A stretch of 17,703 nucleotides of DNA. It comes from an uncultured Roseburia sp. Its GTDB lineage: Bacteria > Bacillota > Clostridia > Lachnospirales > Lachnospiraceae. A model generated the notes under the pieces. It was not told the origin of the DNA, searched no databases, and was given only the letters and a program-made list of their open reading frames with translations. This document shows positions 7,304 through 14,975 of this stretch, one piece after another. The stretch lies in contig CAKREH010000047.1 in NCBI GenBank assembly GCA_934317215.1, positions 1 through 17,703 on the forward strand, in the 5' to 3' direction. The stretch's first letter is position 1, and each line of letters starts with the position of its first letter. The position numbers and the translations under genes are program-made.

Positions 7304-8584
7304 CTATTTGGTACGGTAAATGATATCGTCTCTTCCCGGTCCGTTTGAAACCATTGTGATCGGGTAGCCGATCTGCTCCTCAATAAATTCTACATATTTT
7401 CTGCAGTTTTCCGGAAGATCTTCATATTTCCTGATTCCGCGGATATCACATTTCCATCCCGGAAGGTTCTTTAATACCGGTTTTGCCTTCTCTAATTTTG
7501 CTGTGGTTGGGAAATCTGTTGTCACTTCACCGTCAATCTCATATCCAACGCATACCGGGATCTCTTCTAAGTAACCAAGTACATCGAGTACGGTAAATGC
7601 AACATCTGTGGTTCCCTGCAGACGGCAGCCATATTTACTTGCCACACAGTCGAACCAGCCCATACGTCTCGGACGTCCTGTGGTTGCACCGAACTCACCG
7701 CCGTCACCGCCGCGTCTTCTGAGTTCATCTGCCTCATCACCGAAGATCTCGCTGACAAATGCACCTGCTCCGACTGCGGAAGAATATGCTTTACATACAG
7801 TCACGATCTGTTTGATCTCATATGGCGGGATACCGGCACCGATCGCACCATATGCTGCTAATGTAGAGGAAGATGTAACCATCGGGTAGATTCCGTGATC
7901 CGGATCTTTTAATGTTCCAAGCTGTCCCTCTAATAATATAGTCTTTCCTTCTTTGATCGCCTGATCCAGATAAGAAGAAACATCGCATACATAAGGTGCA
8001 ACGGTATCGCGGTACTCATGTAATGTCTCTAATAATTCATCCGGACTGATCAGTGGTTTATGATATAAATGCTCTAAGAGTACATTCTTTGTCTCTGCAA
8101 TACGGACAACTTTTTCTTTTAACAGCTCCTCATCAAATAACTCGCTGACCTGGAAACCGATCTTTGCGTATTTATCAGAGTAAAATGGTGCAATACCTGA
8201 CTTTGTGGAACCGAAAGATTTTCCGCCTAAACGCTCCTCCTCATACTGGTCAAACAGAATGTGGTAAGGCATAACCATCTGTGCGCGGTCTGAAACTAAA
8301 ATCTTTGGCTTCGGAACGCCTCTCTCCACGATAGACTGGATCTCTTTCATAAGTACCGGAATATTTAAAGCGACACCATTGCCGATCACGCTTGTGGTGT
8401 GTCCGTAAAATACACCTGACGGTAATGTGTGAAGTGCAAACTTTCCGTAATCATTTACAATTGTATGACCTGCATTTGCACCACCCTGGAAACGTACGAT
8501 AATATCTGCTTCCTTTGCAAGCATATCTGTGATCTTTCCTTTTCCTTCATCGCCCCAGTTGGCTCCAACGACTGCTTTTACCAT
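7304..8584 (-). CDS. purA: Adenylosuccinate synthetase
   Basis: PurA uses GTP to join IMP and aspartate into adenylosuccinate, the first step committed to AMP. The protein has 426 residues, the usual bacterial length. The N-terminal phosphate-binding loop GANWGDEGKGK carries catalytic Asp12, and His40 sits in GGANAGHT. TTGRPRRMGWFD and the C-terminal base-binding SNGPGRDD are both present. The ATG at 8584 has AGGAGG at 8593-8598, 8 bases away. It heads a two-gene unit with the HAD phosphatase. Its leader contains a terminator hairpin and an alternative helix, suggesting control by premature termination; see the leader entry. Confidence 0.97.
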   Translation of the reverse strand: MVKAVVGANWGDEGKGKITDMLAKEADIIVRFQGGANAGHTIVNDYGKFALHTLPSGVFYGHTTSVIGNGVALNIPVLMKEIQSIVERGVPKPKILVSDRAQMVMPYHILFDQYEEERLGGKSFGSTKSGIAPFYSDKYAKIGFQVSELFDEELLKEKVVRIAETKNVLLEHLYHKPLISPDELLETLHEYRDTVAPYVCDVSSYLDQAIKEGKTILLEGQLGTLKDPDHGIYPMVTSSSTLAAYGAIGAGIPPYEIKQIVTVCKAYSSAVGAGAFVSEIFGDEADELRRRGGDGGEFGATTGRPRRMGWFDCVASKYGCRLQGTTDVAFTVLDVLGYLEEIPVCVGYEIDGEVTTDFPTTAKLEKAKPVLKNLPGWKCDIRGIRKYEDLPENCRKYVEFIEEQIGYPITMVSNGPGRDDIIYRTK

Positions 8585-8624
8585 TTGAATATCCTCCTAG
8601 TTTCTCTATGCTATTCCTGTCCGG

Positions 8625-8671
8625 AAAAAAAGGTGGCAGCGTAAAAACTGTCACCCATTCCCTGTTTTTAC
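8625..8671 (-). promoter_or_regulatory. purA leader attenuator: terminator with competing upstream helix
   Basis: On the minus strand GGTGACAG pairs with CTGCCACC (plus-strand 8632-8655, one G-U pair) and seven T follow (A-run 8625-8631): an intrinsic terminator about 50 bases before the purA start. Just upstream, GTAAAAAC (plus 8664-8671) is perfectly complementary to GTTTTTAC (plus 8641-8648), which spans the terminator loop. That pairing would enclose the terminator's 5' arm, so the two structures exclude each other. The promoter found at 8678-8706 puts both inside the purA transcript. The leader is too short for a known purine riboswitch. Alternatively the hairpin simply ends lysR transcription. 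Confidence 0.6.
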
Positions 8672-8677
8672 TTACTG

Positions 8678-8706
8678 ATTATACATGATGTTTCTCTATA
8701 AGTAAA
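8678..8706 (-). promoter_or_regulatory. purA promoter
   Basis: On the minus strand TTTACT (8701-8706) precedes a perfect TATAAT (8678-8683) by 17 bases, with TG directly before the -10. Transcription would begin near 8671-8673, giving a leader of about 90 bases that includes the attenuator. Confidence 0.7.
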
Positions 8707-8749
8707 ATTAATATTCTTTATATCTGATATAATCATTCATTATGTGAAT

Positions 8750-9631
8750 TTATAAAAGTCCTTTTAAAAGCTTTGCCGCAGCCGCAGACATCGGGATTCT
8801 CTCATTTAACACGATACAGAATTTTCGTGCCGGAATTTCTTTTTCAAACTGCAGCTTAAAAAGTCTGCCATCCTCCTCATACTCTTTTGCAAATTCTTCC
8901 ATCACACTTGCGATCCCAAGATTGCGGAGTGCAAACTGGATCAGCATATCACTGGTGGCAAGTTCAAATTCCGGGGACACCGTCACACCTTCTTCCCTTA
9001 AAAATGCTTCCACATAATGTCTCGTTGAGGTGCTTCCCTCTAAACACATCAGGGGGTATTCCGAAAGTTCTTTGTATTTCATCTTTTTCCCACAGAGCTC
9101 TTTGTATTTTTTCCCTGCAACAAAAACATCCCGGATCTCTTTGACCGGGATGATCTTAAGCCATCCCTGCGGTTCCACCGGAGAGCTCACGATTCCAAAA
9201 TCAATCCTGCCATCTGCAAGATGCTGTAAAGTTTCCGGTGTCGGCGCATTGGTCACGGTCACGCGGATATTGGGATATTTTTCATGAAATCGCTCTAAAT
9301 AGGGAAGCAGATAATATTTTAATGTCATATCACTCGCACCGATGCAGATCTCTCCCTTTTCAAGGTTTAACATCTCAAGAAGTCTTTTTTCCCCGGAAAG
9401 AATTGCCTCATAACCGCGTTCCACATAGGAAAAAAGCATCTCACCCTCCTTTGTCAGACGGACTCCCTTTGCCATTCTTACAAACAATGCACAGCCAAGA
9501 TCTTTCTCTAAATGCTTGATTGCCTGGCTGACTGCCGGCTGTGAGATCGACAGTTTTTCTGCCGCTAACGTAACACTTTTCTGCTTTGCCGTATAATAAA
9601 ATATTTTATAGTATTCCAAATTTATGTCCAT
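8750..9631 (-). CDS. LysR-family transcriptional regulator
   Basis: This 293-residue regulator has the standard LysR layout: an N-terminal winged helix-turn-helix (residues 1-60, with SVTLAAEKLSISQPAVSQAI as the DNA-reading helices and LEKDLGCALFVR), a linker helix, and a two-lobed effector domain from about residue 90 (GEICIGASDM). LysR proteins act as tetramers and often control a divergent neighbour, here the MATE pump at 9792. The ATG at 9631 has GGGAG nearby. The effector is unknown; CysL/CysB-like and CbbR-like proteins share this sequence style. The purA unit lies downstream on the same strand but has its own promoter. Confidence 0.9.
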   Translation of the reverse strand: MDINLEYYKIFYYTAKQKSVTLAAEKLSISQPAVSQAIKHLEKDLGCALFVRMAKGVRLTKEGEMLFSYVERGYEAILSGEKRLLEMLNLEKGEICIGASDMTLKYYLLPYLERFHEKYPNIRVTVTNAPTPETLQHLADGRIDFGIVSSPVEPQGWLKIIPVKEIRDVFVAGKKYKELCGKKMKYKELSEYPLMCLEGSTSTRHYVEAFLREEGVTVSPEFELATSDMLIQFALRNLGIASVMEEFAKEYEEDGRLFKLQFEKEIPARKFCIVLNERIPMSAAAAKLLKGLL

Positions 9632-9675
9632 CTGATTCTCCCTTAAAAAAATAGGAAAAAAGTCTTATTTTCCGC

Positions 9676-9704
9676 TTGTATTTCTGACTTTTGTGACGTA
9701 TACT
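9676..9704 (+). promoter_or_regulatory. Possible promoter of the MATE gene
   Basis: TTGTAT (9676-9681) and TATACT (9699-9704) are separated by 17 bases on the plus strand. A second -10-like TATACT lies at 9727-9732 but lacks a good -35. The leader would be about 80 bases and would contain the repeats described next. Confidence 0.5.
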
Positions 9705-9709
9705 AAGCC

Positions 9710-9759
9710 TTACATGTTTATTACATTATACTGCATATATGTGCACTGAATAATTACAT
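9710..9759. promoter_or_regulatory. Operator candidates between lysR and the MATE gene
   Basis: TTACAT occurs at 9710-9715, 9721-9726 and 9754-9759, offsets of 11 and 33 bases, so all copies fall on the same DNA face. Between them is TGCATATATGTGCA (9732-9745), a 14-bp palindrome with one mismatched pair. Phased half-sites are usual for LysR tetramers. Binding by the adjacent regulator is inferred. Confidence 0.4.
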
Positions 9760-9791
9760 CACACCAAAGTTTGAAAGGAGTTTCCAGTAGC

Positions 9792-11141
9792 ATGACAAAA
9801 GATATGACCACCGGCAGTTCATTAAAAATCATACTGTTTTTTTCCATTCCGGTTTTATTAGGAAATCTGTTCCAGCAATTTTATAATATGGTAGACACGA
9901 TCATCGTGGGAAGATATCTCGGTGAGGATGCACTTGCCGCCGTTGGTTCTACCGGATGTATCATGTTTCTGGTACTTGGCTTTGCCACCGGAATTGCACA
10001 GGGATTTGGCGTTATGATCTCACACGCCTTTGGCGCTAAGGATTTTCGTCTGTTAAAACATTATGTGGCACTTTCCCTCATCTTAACTGTGATCGTTTCT
10101 GCGATTCTCACAGTCCCGACTGTTGCAGCATCCCGCCTGTTTTTAATATGGATGCACACACCGGATAATATCCTTTCCATGGCGGATGCCTATATCAAAG
10201 TTATTTTCGCAGGCATCATCTTAACGATGCTCTACAATGTGGCAGCCGGTATTTTAAGGGGAATCGGGGACAGCAAAACACCGCTTTACTTCCTGATTTT
10301 TTCTTCTATATTAAATGTGGTACTGGATCTTTTATTTATTGTGGTACTGAAGGCAGGAACCGCCGGTGCCGCCTATGCCACCATCATTGCGCAGGGAATC
10401 TCCGCAATTTTATGTTTTATCCATATGTTCCGGCAGTTTGAGATCCTTCGCACAACAAAAGCGGACTATTATCTGGACCGCCCGGGTGTCATTAACATGC
10501 TCTCGATCGGTATTCCAATGGCATTAAATTACTCCATCACCGCCATTGGAACCATGATCTTACAGAGTGCTGTCAACGTGTTTGGTTCCAGTGTGGTTGC
10601 TTCCTTTACAGCCGCCTCCAAAGTCAACAATATCGCAACTCAGACCATGCCGACACTTGGCACTGCCATGGCAACCTACTGTGGTCAGAATCTCGGTGCT
10701 GGAAAATATGACCGTATTTTCGACGGTATGCGCAAAGGATTTTTCATCTGTATCGCTGCTGCAGCCATCGGTGCTGCCATCTGTATCTTCGGTGGAGAAT
10801 TTATCGTAAGCTGGTTTGTAAGCAATCCTTCCGATGAGATTTTCTCCTATGCCATGATGTATTTAAAAACAGTAAGCTGGTTTTTCCTCCCGCTTGCCAT
10901 GATCTTTTTATACCGCAATGCCTTACAGGGATTAGGCGAAGGACTTGTTCCAATGTTGAGTGGTGTGATTGAGCTGGTATGCCGCTTTGTTGCGATCGCA
11001 CTCCTGCAGAAACCACTCGGTTATCAGGGGATCTGCCTTGCTGATCCTGCCGCCTGGGTAGGCGCCGGTATTCCTCTGATGATCACTTATATCATTTGGA
11101 AAAACAAAAAGATGCGGCAGCACAGCAGTTCCACGACCTAA
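9792..11141 (+). CDS. MATE-family multidrug efflux pump
   Basis: This is a 449-residue transporter of the multidrug and toxic compound extrusion family, predicted to export cationic compounds in exchange for sodium or protons. It has twelve hydrophobic segments in two homologous halves. Family marks include the start MTKDMTTGSSLKIILFFSIP, QQFYNMVDTIIVGR in the first helix region and ALAAVGSTG after it; the second half begins at about LSIGIPMALNYS. I chose the ATG at 9792: GGAG at 9777-9780 lies 11 bases upstream, and an in-frame TTG at 9771 would overlap that site. It is divergent from the LysR gene and ends 19 bases from the convergent DegV gene, with no terminator in the gap. The substrate cannot be read from sequence. 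Confidence 0.9.
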   Translation: MTKDMTTGSSLKIILFFSIPVLLGNLFQQFYNMVDTIIVGRYLGEDALAAVGSTGCIMFLVLGFATGIAQGFGVMISHAFGAKDFRLLKHYVALSLILTVIVSAILTVPTVAASRLFLIWMHTPDNILSMADAYIKVIFAGIILTMLYNVAAGILRGIGDSKTPLYFLIFSSILNVVLDLLFIVVLKAGTAGAAYATIIAQGISAILCFIHMFRQFEILRTTKADYYLDRPGVINMLSIGIPMALNYSITAIGTMILQSAVNVFGSSVVASFTAASKVNNIATQTMPTLGTAMATYCGQNLGAGKYDRIFDGMRKGFFICIAAAAIGAAICIFGGEFIVSWFVSNPSDEIFSYAMMYLKTVSWFFLPLAMIFLYRNALQGLGEGLVPMLSGVIELVCRFVAIALLQKPLGYQGICLADPAAWVGAGIPLMITYIIWKNKKMRQHSSSTT

Positions 11142-11160
11142 ACAGCGTGAAATTTTTCTA

Positions 11161-12036
11161 TTATGCTTCCAACTCTGGAATCTTTCTTGAACATGCCACT
11201 GCTAACGCTCCCGGTCCGATATGGCAGGAAATGCTAAGTGAAAGTGGATCCATACGGATCTCCATCCCCGGAAATGCTTCCTGCACTTCTTTCCTGAAAT
11301 TCTCTGCCGCCTCTAAATCATGCGTATATGCCATCTCAAGATACATATGTTCTCCGTTCGGATCGTTAAACCGGTTGGCAAAATCATTCTTCATCGCTTC
11401 GATCATAATACTCTTTGCCTGTTTTACCGTTCTCGCCTTGGCAAACGCATCTAATTTTTCACCCTGGATCTGAAGCACCGGTTTTAATTTTAACAATGTT
11501 CCAAGTGCCGCAGCAGCCGGCGTGATCCTGCCGCCCTTTTTCAGATAATAAAGCGTGTCCACCATAATGTAAATGGATGATTCAAATTTATCACGCTCTA
11601 AGATCTCCCTGATCTCAGCTGCGGACCGCCCCTGCTGCGCAAGTGCAAGTGCGTCTAAAACGGACTGGCGCTGTGTAACAGAAATTCTCTGATTATTTAC
11701 CACCTGCACTTTTCCATCATAATCCTGGGAAAGCATAAGGGCTGTCTCACAGGAACCGCTGAGTCCGGATGACATCGGAATGTGTACGATCTCATCATAC
11801 TCTTTTAACAATTCATCCCAGGTGTCTGTGACATTTCCTACAAGTGGCATGGATGTATGGATGTCTGTCTTCTCAGACAGCATCTGGTAAAATTCTTCCT
11901 GTGACAGATCGATATCTTCATACAATGTCTTATCTCCCACAAAAAACGGCATCGGCATTACGGTAATTCCAAGTTCCTTTGCCATACTCTGCGTGATTCC
12001 GCTGTTGCTGTCTGATACGATTGCTACTTTGCTCAT
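11161..12036 (-). CDS. DegV-family fatty-acid-binding protein
   Basis: This 291-residue protein has the DegV fold. Characterised members (FakB) bind a fatty acid and present it to the kinase FakA for phosphorylation. Motifs include the N-terminal VAIVSDSNSGI, the ligand-site HTSMP at about residues 60-64, the second-site HIPMSSGLSGS at about 85-95, and the C-terminal SISCHIGPGALAVAC. DegV genes are often multicopy and far from fakA, so the specific fatty acid is unknown. It starts 15 bases after the methylglyoxal synthase stop, so the two are probably one transcript. It is convergent with the MATE gene. Confidence 0.9.
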   Translation of the reverse strand: MSKVAIVSDSNSGITQSMAKELGITVMPMPFFVGDKTLYEDIDLSQEEFYQMLSEKTDIHTSMPLVGNVTDTWDELLKEYDEIVHIPMSSGLSGSCETALMLSQDYDGKVQVVNNQRISVTQRQSVLDALALAQQGRSAAEIREILERDKFESSIYIMVDTLYYLKKGGRITPAAAALGTLLKLKPVLQIQGEKLDAFAKARTVKQAKSIMIEAMKNDFANRFNDPNGEHMYLEMAYTHDLEAAENFRKEVQEAFPGMEIRMDPLSLSISCHIGPGALAVACSRKIPELEA

Positions 12037-12051
12037 GAAAAATGTTCCCCC

Positions 12052-12522
12052 TTATAATGTCTCTGAGCGTTTTTTAATGTTTTCCCTGAAGTTGATCACT
12101 TCATGCTCATACTCTTCATTCATATATTCGGATTTGATCATAAAGTCTGCAGATGCCTTGTTGTTTGCGATTGGAATATCATATACCTGCGCAATACGAA
12201 GCAGTGCCTTTACATCAGGATCATGCGGCTGTGCAGTCAATGGATCAGAGAAGAAAATGACAAAGTCAACTTTTCCCTCAACAATCTTTGCTCCGATCTG
12301 CTGGTCTCCACCAAGAGGGCCACTGTTATATCCACGAACCGGGAGTCCTGTCTGATCCGTGATCATGCGTGCGGTGGTTCCTGTTCCACAAAGGAAATGA
12401 TTTTTTAAGATTTCTTTATTTGTTTCACACCATGCGATCAGCTCTGCTTTTTTATTATCATGTGCGATCAGTGCAATATTTTTCTGTTTTCCAATGGTAA
12501 GTGTTACATAATTTTCATTCAT
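12052..12522 (-). CDS. mgsA: Methylglyoxal synthase
   Basis: MgsA converts dihydroxyacetone phosphate to methylglyoxal and phosphate, a bypass that releases phosphate when sugar phosphates build up. With the start at 12522 the protein has 156 residues. Active-site residues by comparison with the E. coli enzyme are His21 in IALIAHDNKK, Asp73 in GPLGGDQQIGA, and His100 and Asp103 in PHDPDVKALLR; the phosphate loop is GTGTTA. I prefer the ATG at 12522 because GGAGG (12532-12536) is 9 bases upstream; the first ATG at 12531 touches that site and would add only three residues. It precedes the DegV gene. Confidence 0.95.
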   Translation of the reverse strand: MNENYVTLTIGKQKNIALIAHDNKKAELIAWCETNKEILKNHFLCGTGTTARMITDQTGLPVRGYNSGPLGGDQQIGAKIVEGKVDFVIFFSDPLTAQPHDPDVKALLRIAQVYDIPIANNKASADFMIKSEYMNEEYEHEVINFRENIKKRSETL

Positions 12523-12629
12523 ATACGCCATCCTCCGTTATCTGTCTGTGCCTTTATCTATTGCATACCAGATCAGTTTTTCTGCAATATGTATTGTTAA
12601 GTATAACATATTTTTCATTGTTCTTCCAC

Positions 12630-12678
12630 AAAAAAAATAACAGATTGCAACACGTTTCCGCGGACAGTCTGTTATTTT
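12630..12678 (-). terminator. Terminator after the NUDIX gene
   Basis: On the minus strand AAAATAACAGA (from 12668-12678) pairs with TCTGTTATTTT (from 12634-12644), an 11-bp perfect stem with a 23-base GC-containing loop, followed by a run of T (A-run 12630-12637). It lies about 25 bases after the NUDIX stop and ends the BMP-chemoreceptor-NUDIX series. Confidence 0.8.
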
Positions 12679-12702
12679 ATATTCTCAGATTTTATTCTGC
12701 CT

Positions 12703-13212
12703 TTATTCCGGCAGTTTTACTTTTCCATCCAGGATCATTTTCACAAAAGCGGTGTCACGAATGATCCACGGATCCTTTTCTATGCGTATATTGGTATTGT
12801 ATACAGTCTCCAGCTGTTCCCACTTAAGATAATACCCCTTTGCCACTTCGCTGGGTGTCAGATGAAGTTTCTCCTGTTTCTCCCCTACTTTACAATAATA
12901 AAAATAAGAATGGCAGATATATTTACAGGACGGATCAAAGATGTCACGGCGCATCTCAATGATCTCGCCCAGTTCGCACACAGAATCCTTTAAAACCGTA
13001 AGTCCTGTCTCCTCACGGATCTCACGTTCAAGTGTTTCTAAAAAGTTCTCTCCCTTTTCCATCCCGCCACCGGGCATCTTATATTCGCCATCTGTGCTGC
13101 ACTGCATCGCAATCTTTCCATCCCGGAAGATCACGCCGCGCACATTGTATTTCTCGTATACTTTTGTTGTGTCATCATAATTTTTCTCGTCAAAAACAGC
13201 AAGCACTTCCAT
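12703..13212 (-). CDS. NUDIX hydrolase
   Basis: This 169-residue hydrolase should cleave a nucleoside diphosphate linked to another group. The full Nudix box runs from Gly49 to Leu71 (GGMEKGENFLETLEREIREETGL pattern G-x5-E-x7-REUxEExGU), with metal-binding glutamates 64, 67 and 68 in REIREE. The N-terminal domain starts with a strand pattern NVRGVIFRDGKIAM. The substrate cannot be assigned. The ATG at 13212 has GGAGG about 8 bases upstream. It lies 42 bases after the chemoreceptor stop with no terminator between, and a strong terminator follows it, so it is probably the last gene of that transcript. A functional link to chemotaxis is not obvious. Confidence 0.9.
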   Translation of the reverse strand: MEVLAVFDEKNYDDTTKVYEKYNVRGVIFRDGKIAMQCSTDGEYKMPGGGMEKGENFLETLEREIREETGLTVLKDSVCELGEIIEMRRDIFDPSCKYICHSYFYYCKVGEKQEKLHLTPSEVAKGYYLKWEQLETVYNTNIRIEKDPWIIRDTAFVKMILDGKVKLPE

Positions 13213-13254
13213 CTGTTCTGCCTCCGTATCCTGCAGCTTAAGGCCGTATTTTCA

Positions 13255-14961
13255 TCATATATTAAAATGTCTGATATTGTTTGCGAGCATATCCGCCATA
13301 TTACGCAGATTTTCTGTAGAGTCCTCAATATTCTGAAAGCTCTCCGTGATCTCTGTGATTGATGCACTTGTCTGAGTCGTGCCCTCCACATTCTGCTGTG
13401 CGATCTCCGACAGGGAATCAATAACATCTATGATCTCCGTTCTTGCACTCTCTAATTTCTTTGTCCTGCTTTCGATCTGGCGGATCCGCTCTATAGATGC
13501 GTCGATCTCACCCATGACACCATTTACCATCTGCTCGGTGCTCTCGATATGCATATTCTGTTTTTCAATGATCTCCTGTGTTTTGCCCATCGTCTCTACC
13601 ACACGCTGGGAGTTCCCGATCAGCGTATTTACGATCTCGCCAATATTACCGCTTGCCGTATCGGACTGTTCTGCAAGTTTCTGTATCTCAGATGCCACAA
13701 CCGCAAACCCTTTCCCAGCCTCTCCTGCACGTGCAGCTTCAATACTGGCATTTAAAGAGAGGAGATTCGTCTGGGATGCAATTTCAGAAATAAACTGCGA
13801 TGCCTTCTGAATACTCTGTGCTGAAATATTTGTCTGTTTCGTCTGTTCCGCGATCGTTGCAACAGCTGCCTTTACTTCTTCGCTGATTCGTTTTAGTTCA
13901 TCGATCGTAACAACAGCCTCATCACTGGACTGTTTCATCTGATCTGCACTTTCATTCAGTTCATCTGCTGCCCTGCCGGTCTCAATGATCAGATTTCCCA
14001 TATATTTTACATTGTCGGAAGCTTTTTTTGCATCCTCCGCCTGTAAATTTGCCCCGGTTGTAATAGAATCTACCGTCGCCTCCACCTCACGCATTCCATC
14101 GTAAGTCTGATGGGATGTATCCTCTAAAGTATTGGATGCTTCCATCAGCATATCGGTACTTCCCTTGATTCCCTTAATAATCTTTTGCAGTTCATTCTGT
14201 AAATGCTGTATCGCTTTGGTCAGATCTCCGACTTCATCTTTCCTCTCTAAGATCTTCCTGTCAAACTCTACATCAAGATGTCCTGCTGACACTTCCTGTA
14301 CACTGGCGATTCCTTTCTTTAATGCACGGGTAATGGAAGTCGCACTGATCTCCACGATAATGATACAGATAACAAGCACCACAAGCACGATGGCTACGAT
14401 CGTATTAATGATCTGTATCACGCTGTGGGAGATTTCCTGTTTCTCCGCTCCTGCAAACACCATTCCGATTGGAGCAGTGTTATCACCCTTCTGGTATACC
14501 GGAACATAGTAACCATAATATATGGTACCATCCATGGATACGTTATCACTGAAATATCCCTCACCGCCTTTTAATACCTTCTCAACAATCATATCGCCCG
14601 CCGGGCTTCCCAGGATTCTGTCACCATTTTTGTCAACTGCAGAAGTCATGATTCTCTGTGAGCCATAGAAAAATGTTACATCCATTCCGGACTCCTGTTT
14701 GATGGTATCCACCAGATTCTCCGACTGTGAAATATTATAACTGCCTTTCCAGATATCGCCATTTTCTGCCTGTAAATAAGTCCCCGCATTCTGATCATAG
14801 GCTGCCTGTGTTGCGATTGCAGTACCCTTTAATGAATTTTCCACCTGATCAATGATCACGCCTTTTACAATCGTAGATGCAATTAAAAGAATGATTCCTC
14901 CTAACAGGAGCAATGGTATCAAAGAACATAGCAAAACTTTTTTCCGAATCGTCAATTTCAT
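13255..14961 (-). CDS. Methyl-accepting chemotaxis protein
   Basis: This 568-residue transmembrane chemoreceptor has transmembrane helix 1 at about residues 10-32, a ligand-binding region at 36-182 that looks like a single Cache-type domain (for example GYFSDNVSMDGTIYYGYYVPVY), helix 2 at 183-204, a HAMP domain at about 205-258, and a long cytoplasmic coiled coil. The conserved signalling tip is at 394-427 (IASQTNLLSLNASIEAARAG onward). It would pass ligand information to CheA/CheW. There is no C-terminal CheR-binding pentapeptide; it ends NNIRHFNI. The start lies 14 bases after the BMP lipoprotein stop and its GGGGAGG site overlaps that stop, so the two are one transcript. Confidence 0.93.
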   Translation of the reverse strand: MKLTIRKKVLLCSLIPLLLLGGIILLIASTIVKGVIIDQVENSLKGTAIATQAAYDQNAGTYLQAENGDIWKGSYNISQSENLVDTIKQESGMDVTFFYGSQRIMTSAVDKNGDRILGSPAGDMIVEKVLKGGEGYFSDNVSMDGTIYYGYYVPVYQKGDNTAPIGMVFAGAEKQEISHSVIQIINTIVAIVLVVLVICIIIVEISATSITRALKKGIASVQEVSAGHLDVEFDRKILERKDEVGDLTKAIQHLQNELQKIIKGIKGSTDMLMEASNTLEDTSHQTYDGMREVEATVDSITTGANLQAEDAKKASDNVKYMGNLIIETGRAADELNESADQMKQSSDEAVVTIDELKRISEEVKAAVATIAEQTKQTNISAQSIQKASQFISEIASQTNLLSLNASIEAARAGEAGKGFAVVASEIQKLAEQSDTASGNIGEIVNTLIGNSQRVVETMGKTQEIIEKQNMHIESTEQMVNGVMGEIDASIERIRQIESRTKKLESARTEIIDVIDSLSEIAQQNVEGTTQTSASITEITESFQNIEDSTENLRNMADMLANNIRHFNI

Positions 14962-14975
14962 AATCTTATCCTCCC

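Noticed and set aside
8585..8677. Guanine, adenine or preQ1 riboswitch in the purA leader
   Set aside because: The predicted leader is too short for a purine aptamer and lacks the conserved junction sequences; only the attenuator pairing is supported.
11096..11473. Plus-strand frame spanning the MATE end and the DegV gene
   Set aside because: It overlaps both real genes and has no start signal or family resemblance.
12501..12764. Plus-strand 87-codon frame over the mgsA upstream region
   Set aside because: It covers a terminator and promoter region, has no ribosome binding site and resembles no protein.
13379..13810. Plus-strand 143-codon frame opposite the chemoreceptor
   Set aside because: It is the reverse of the conserved signalling domain; its composition follows from the helical repeat of the true gene.
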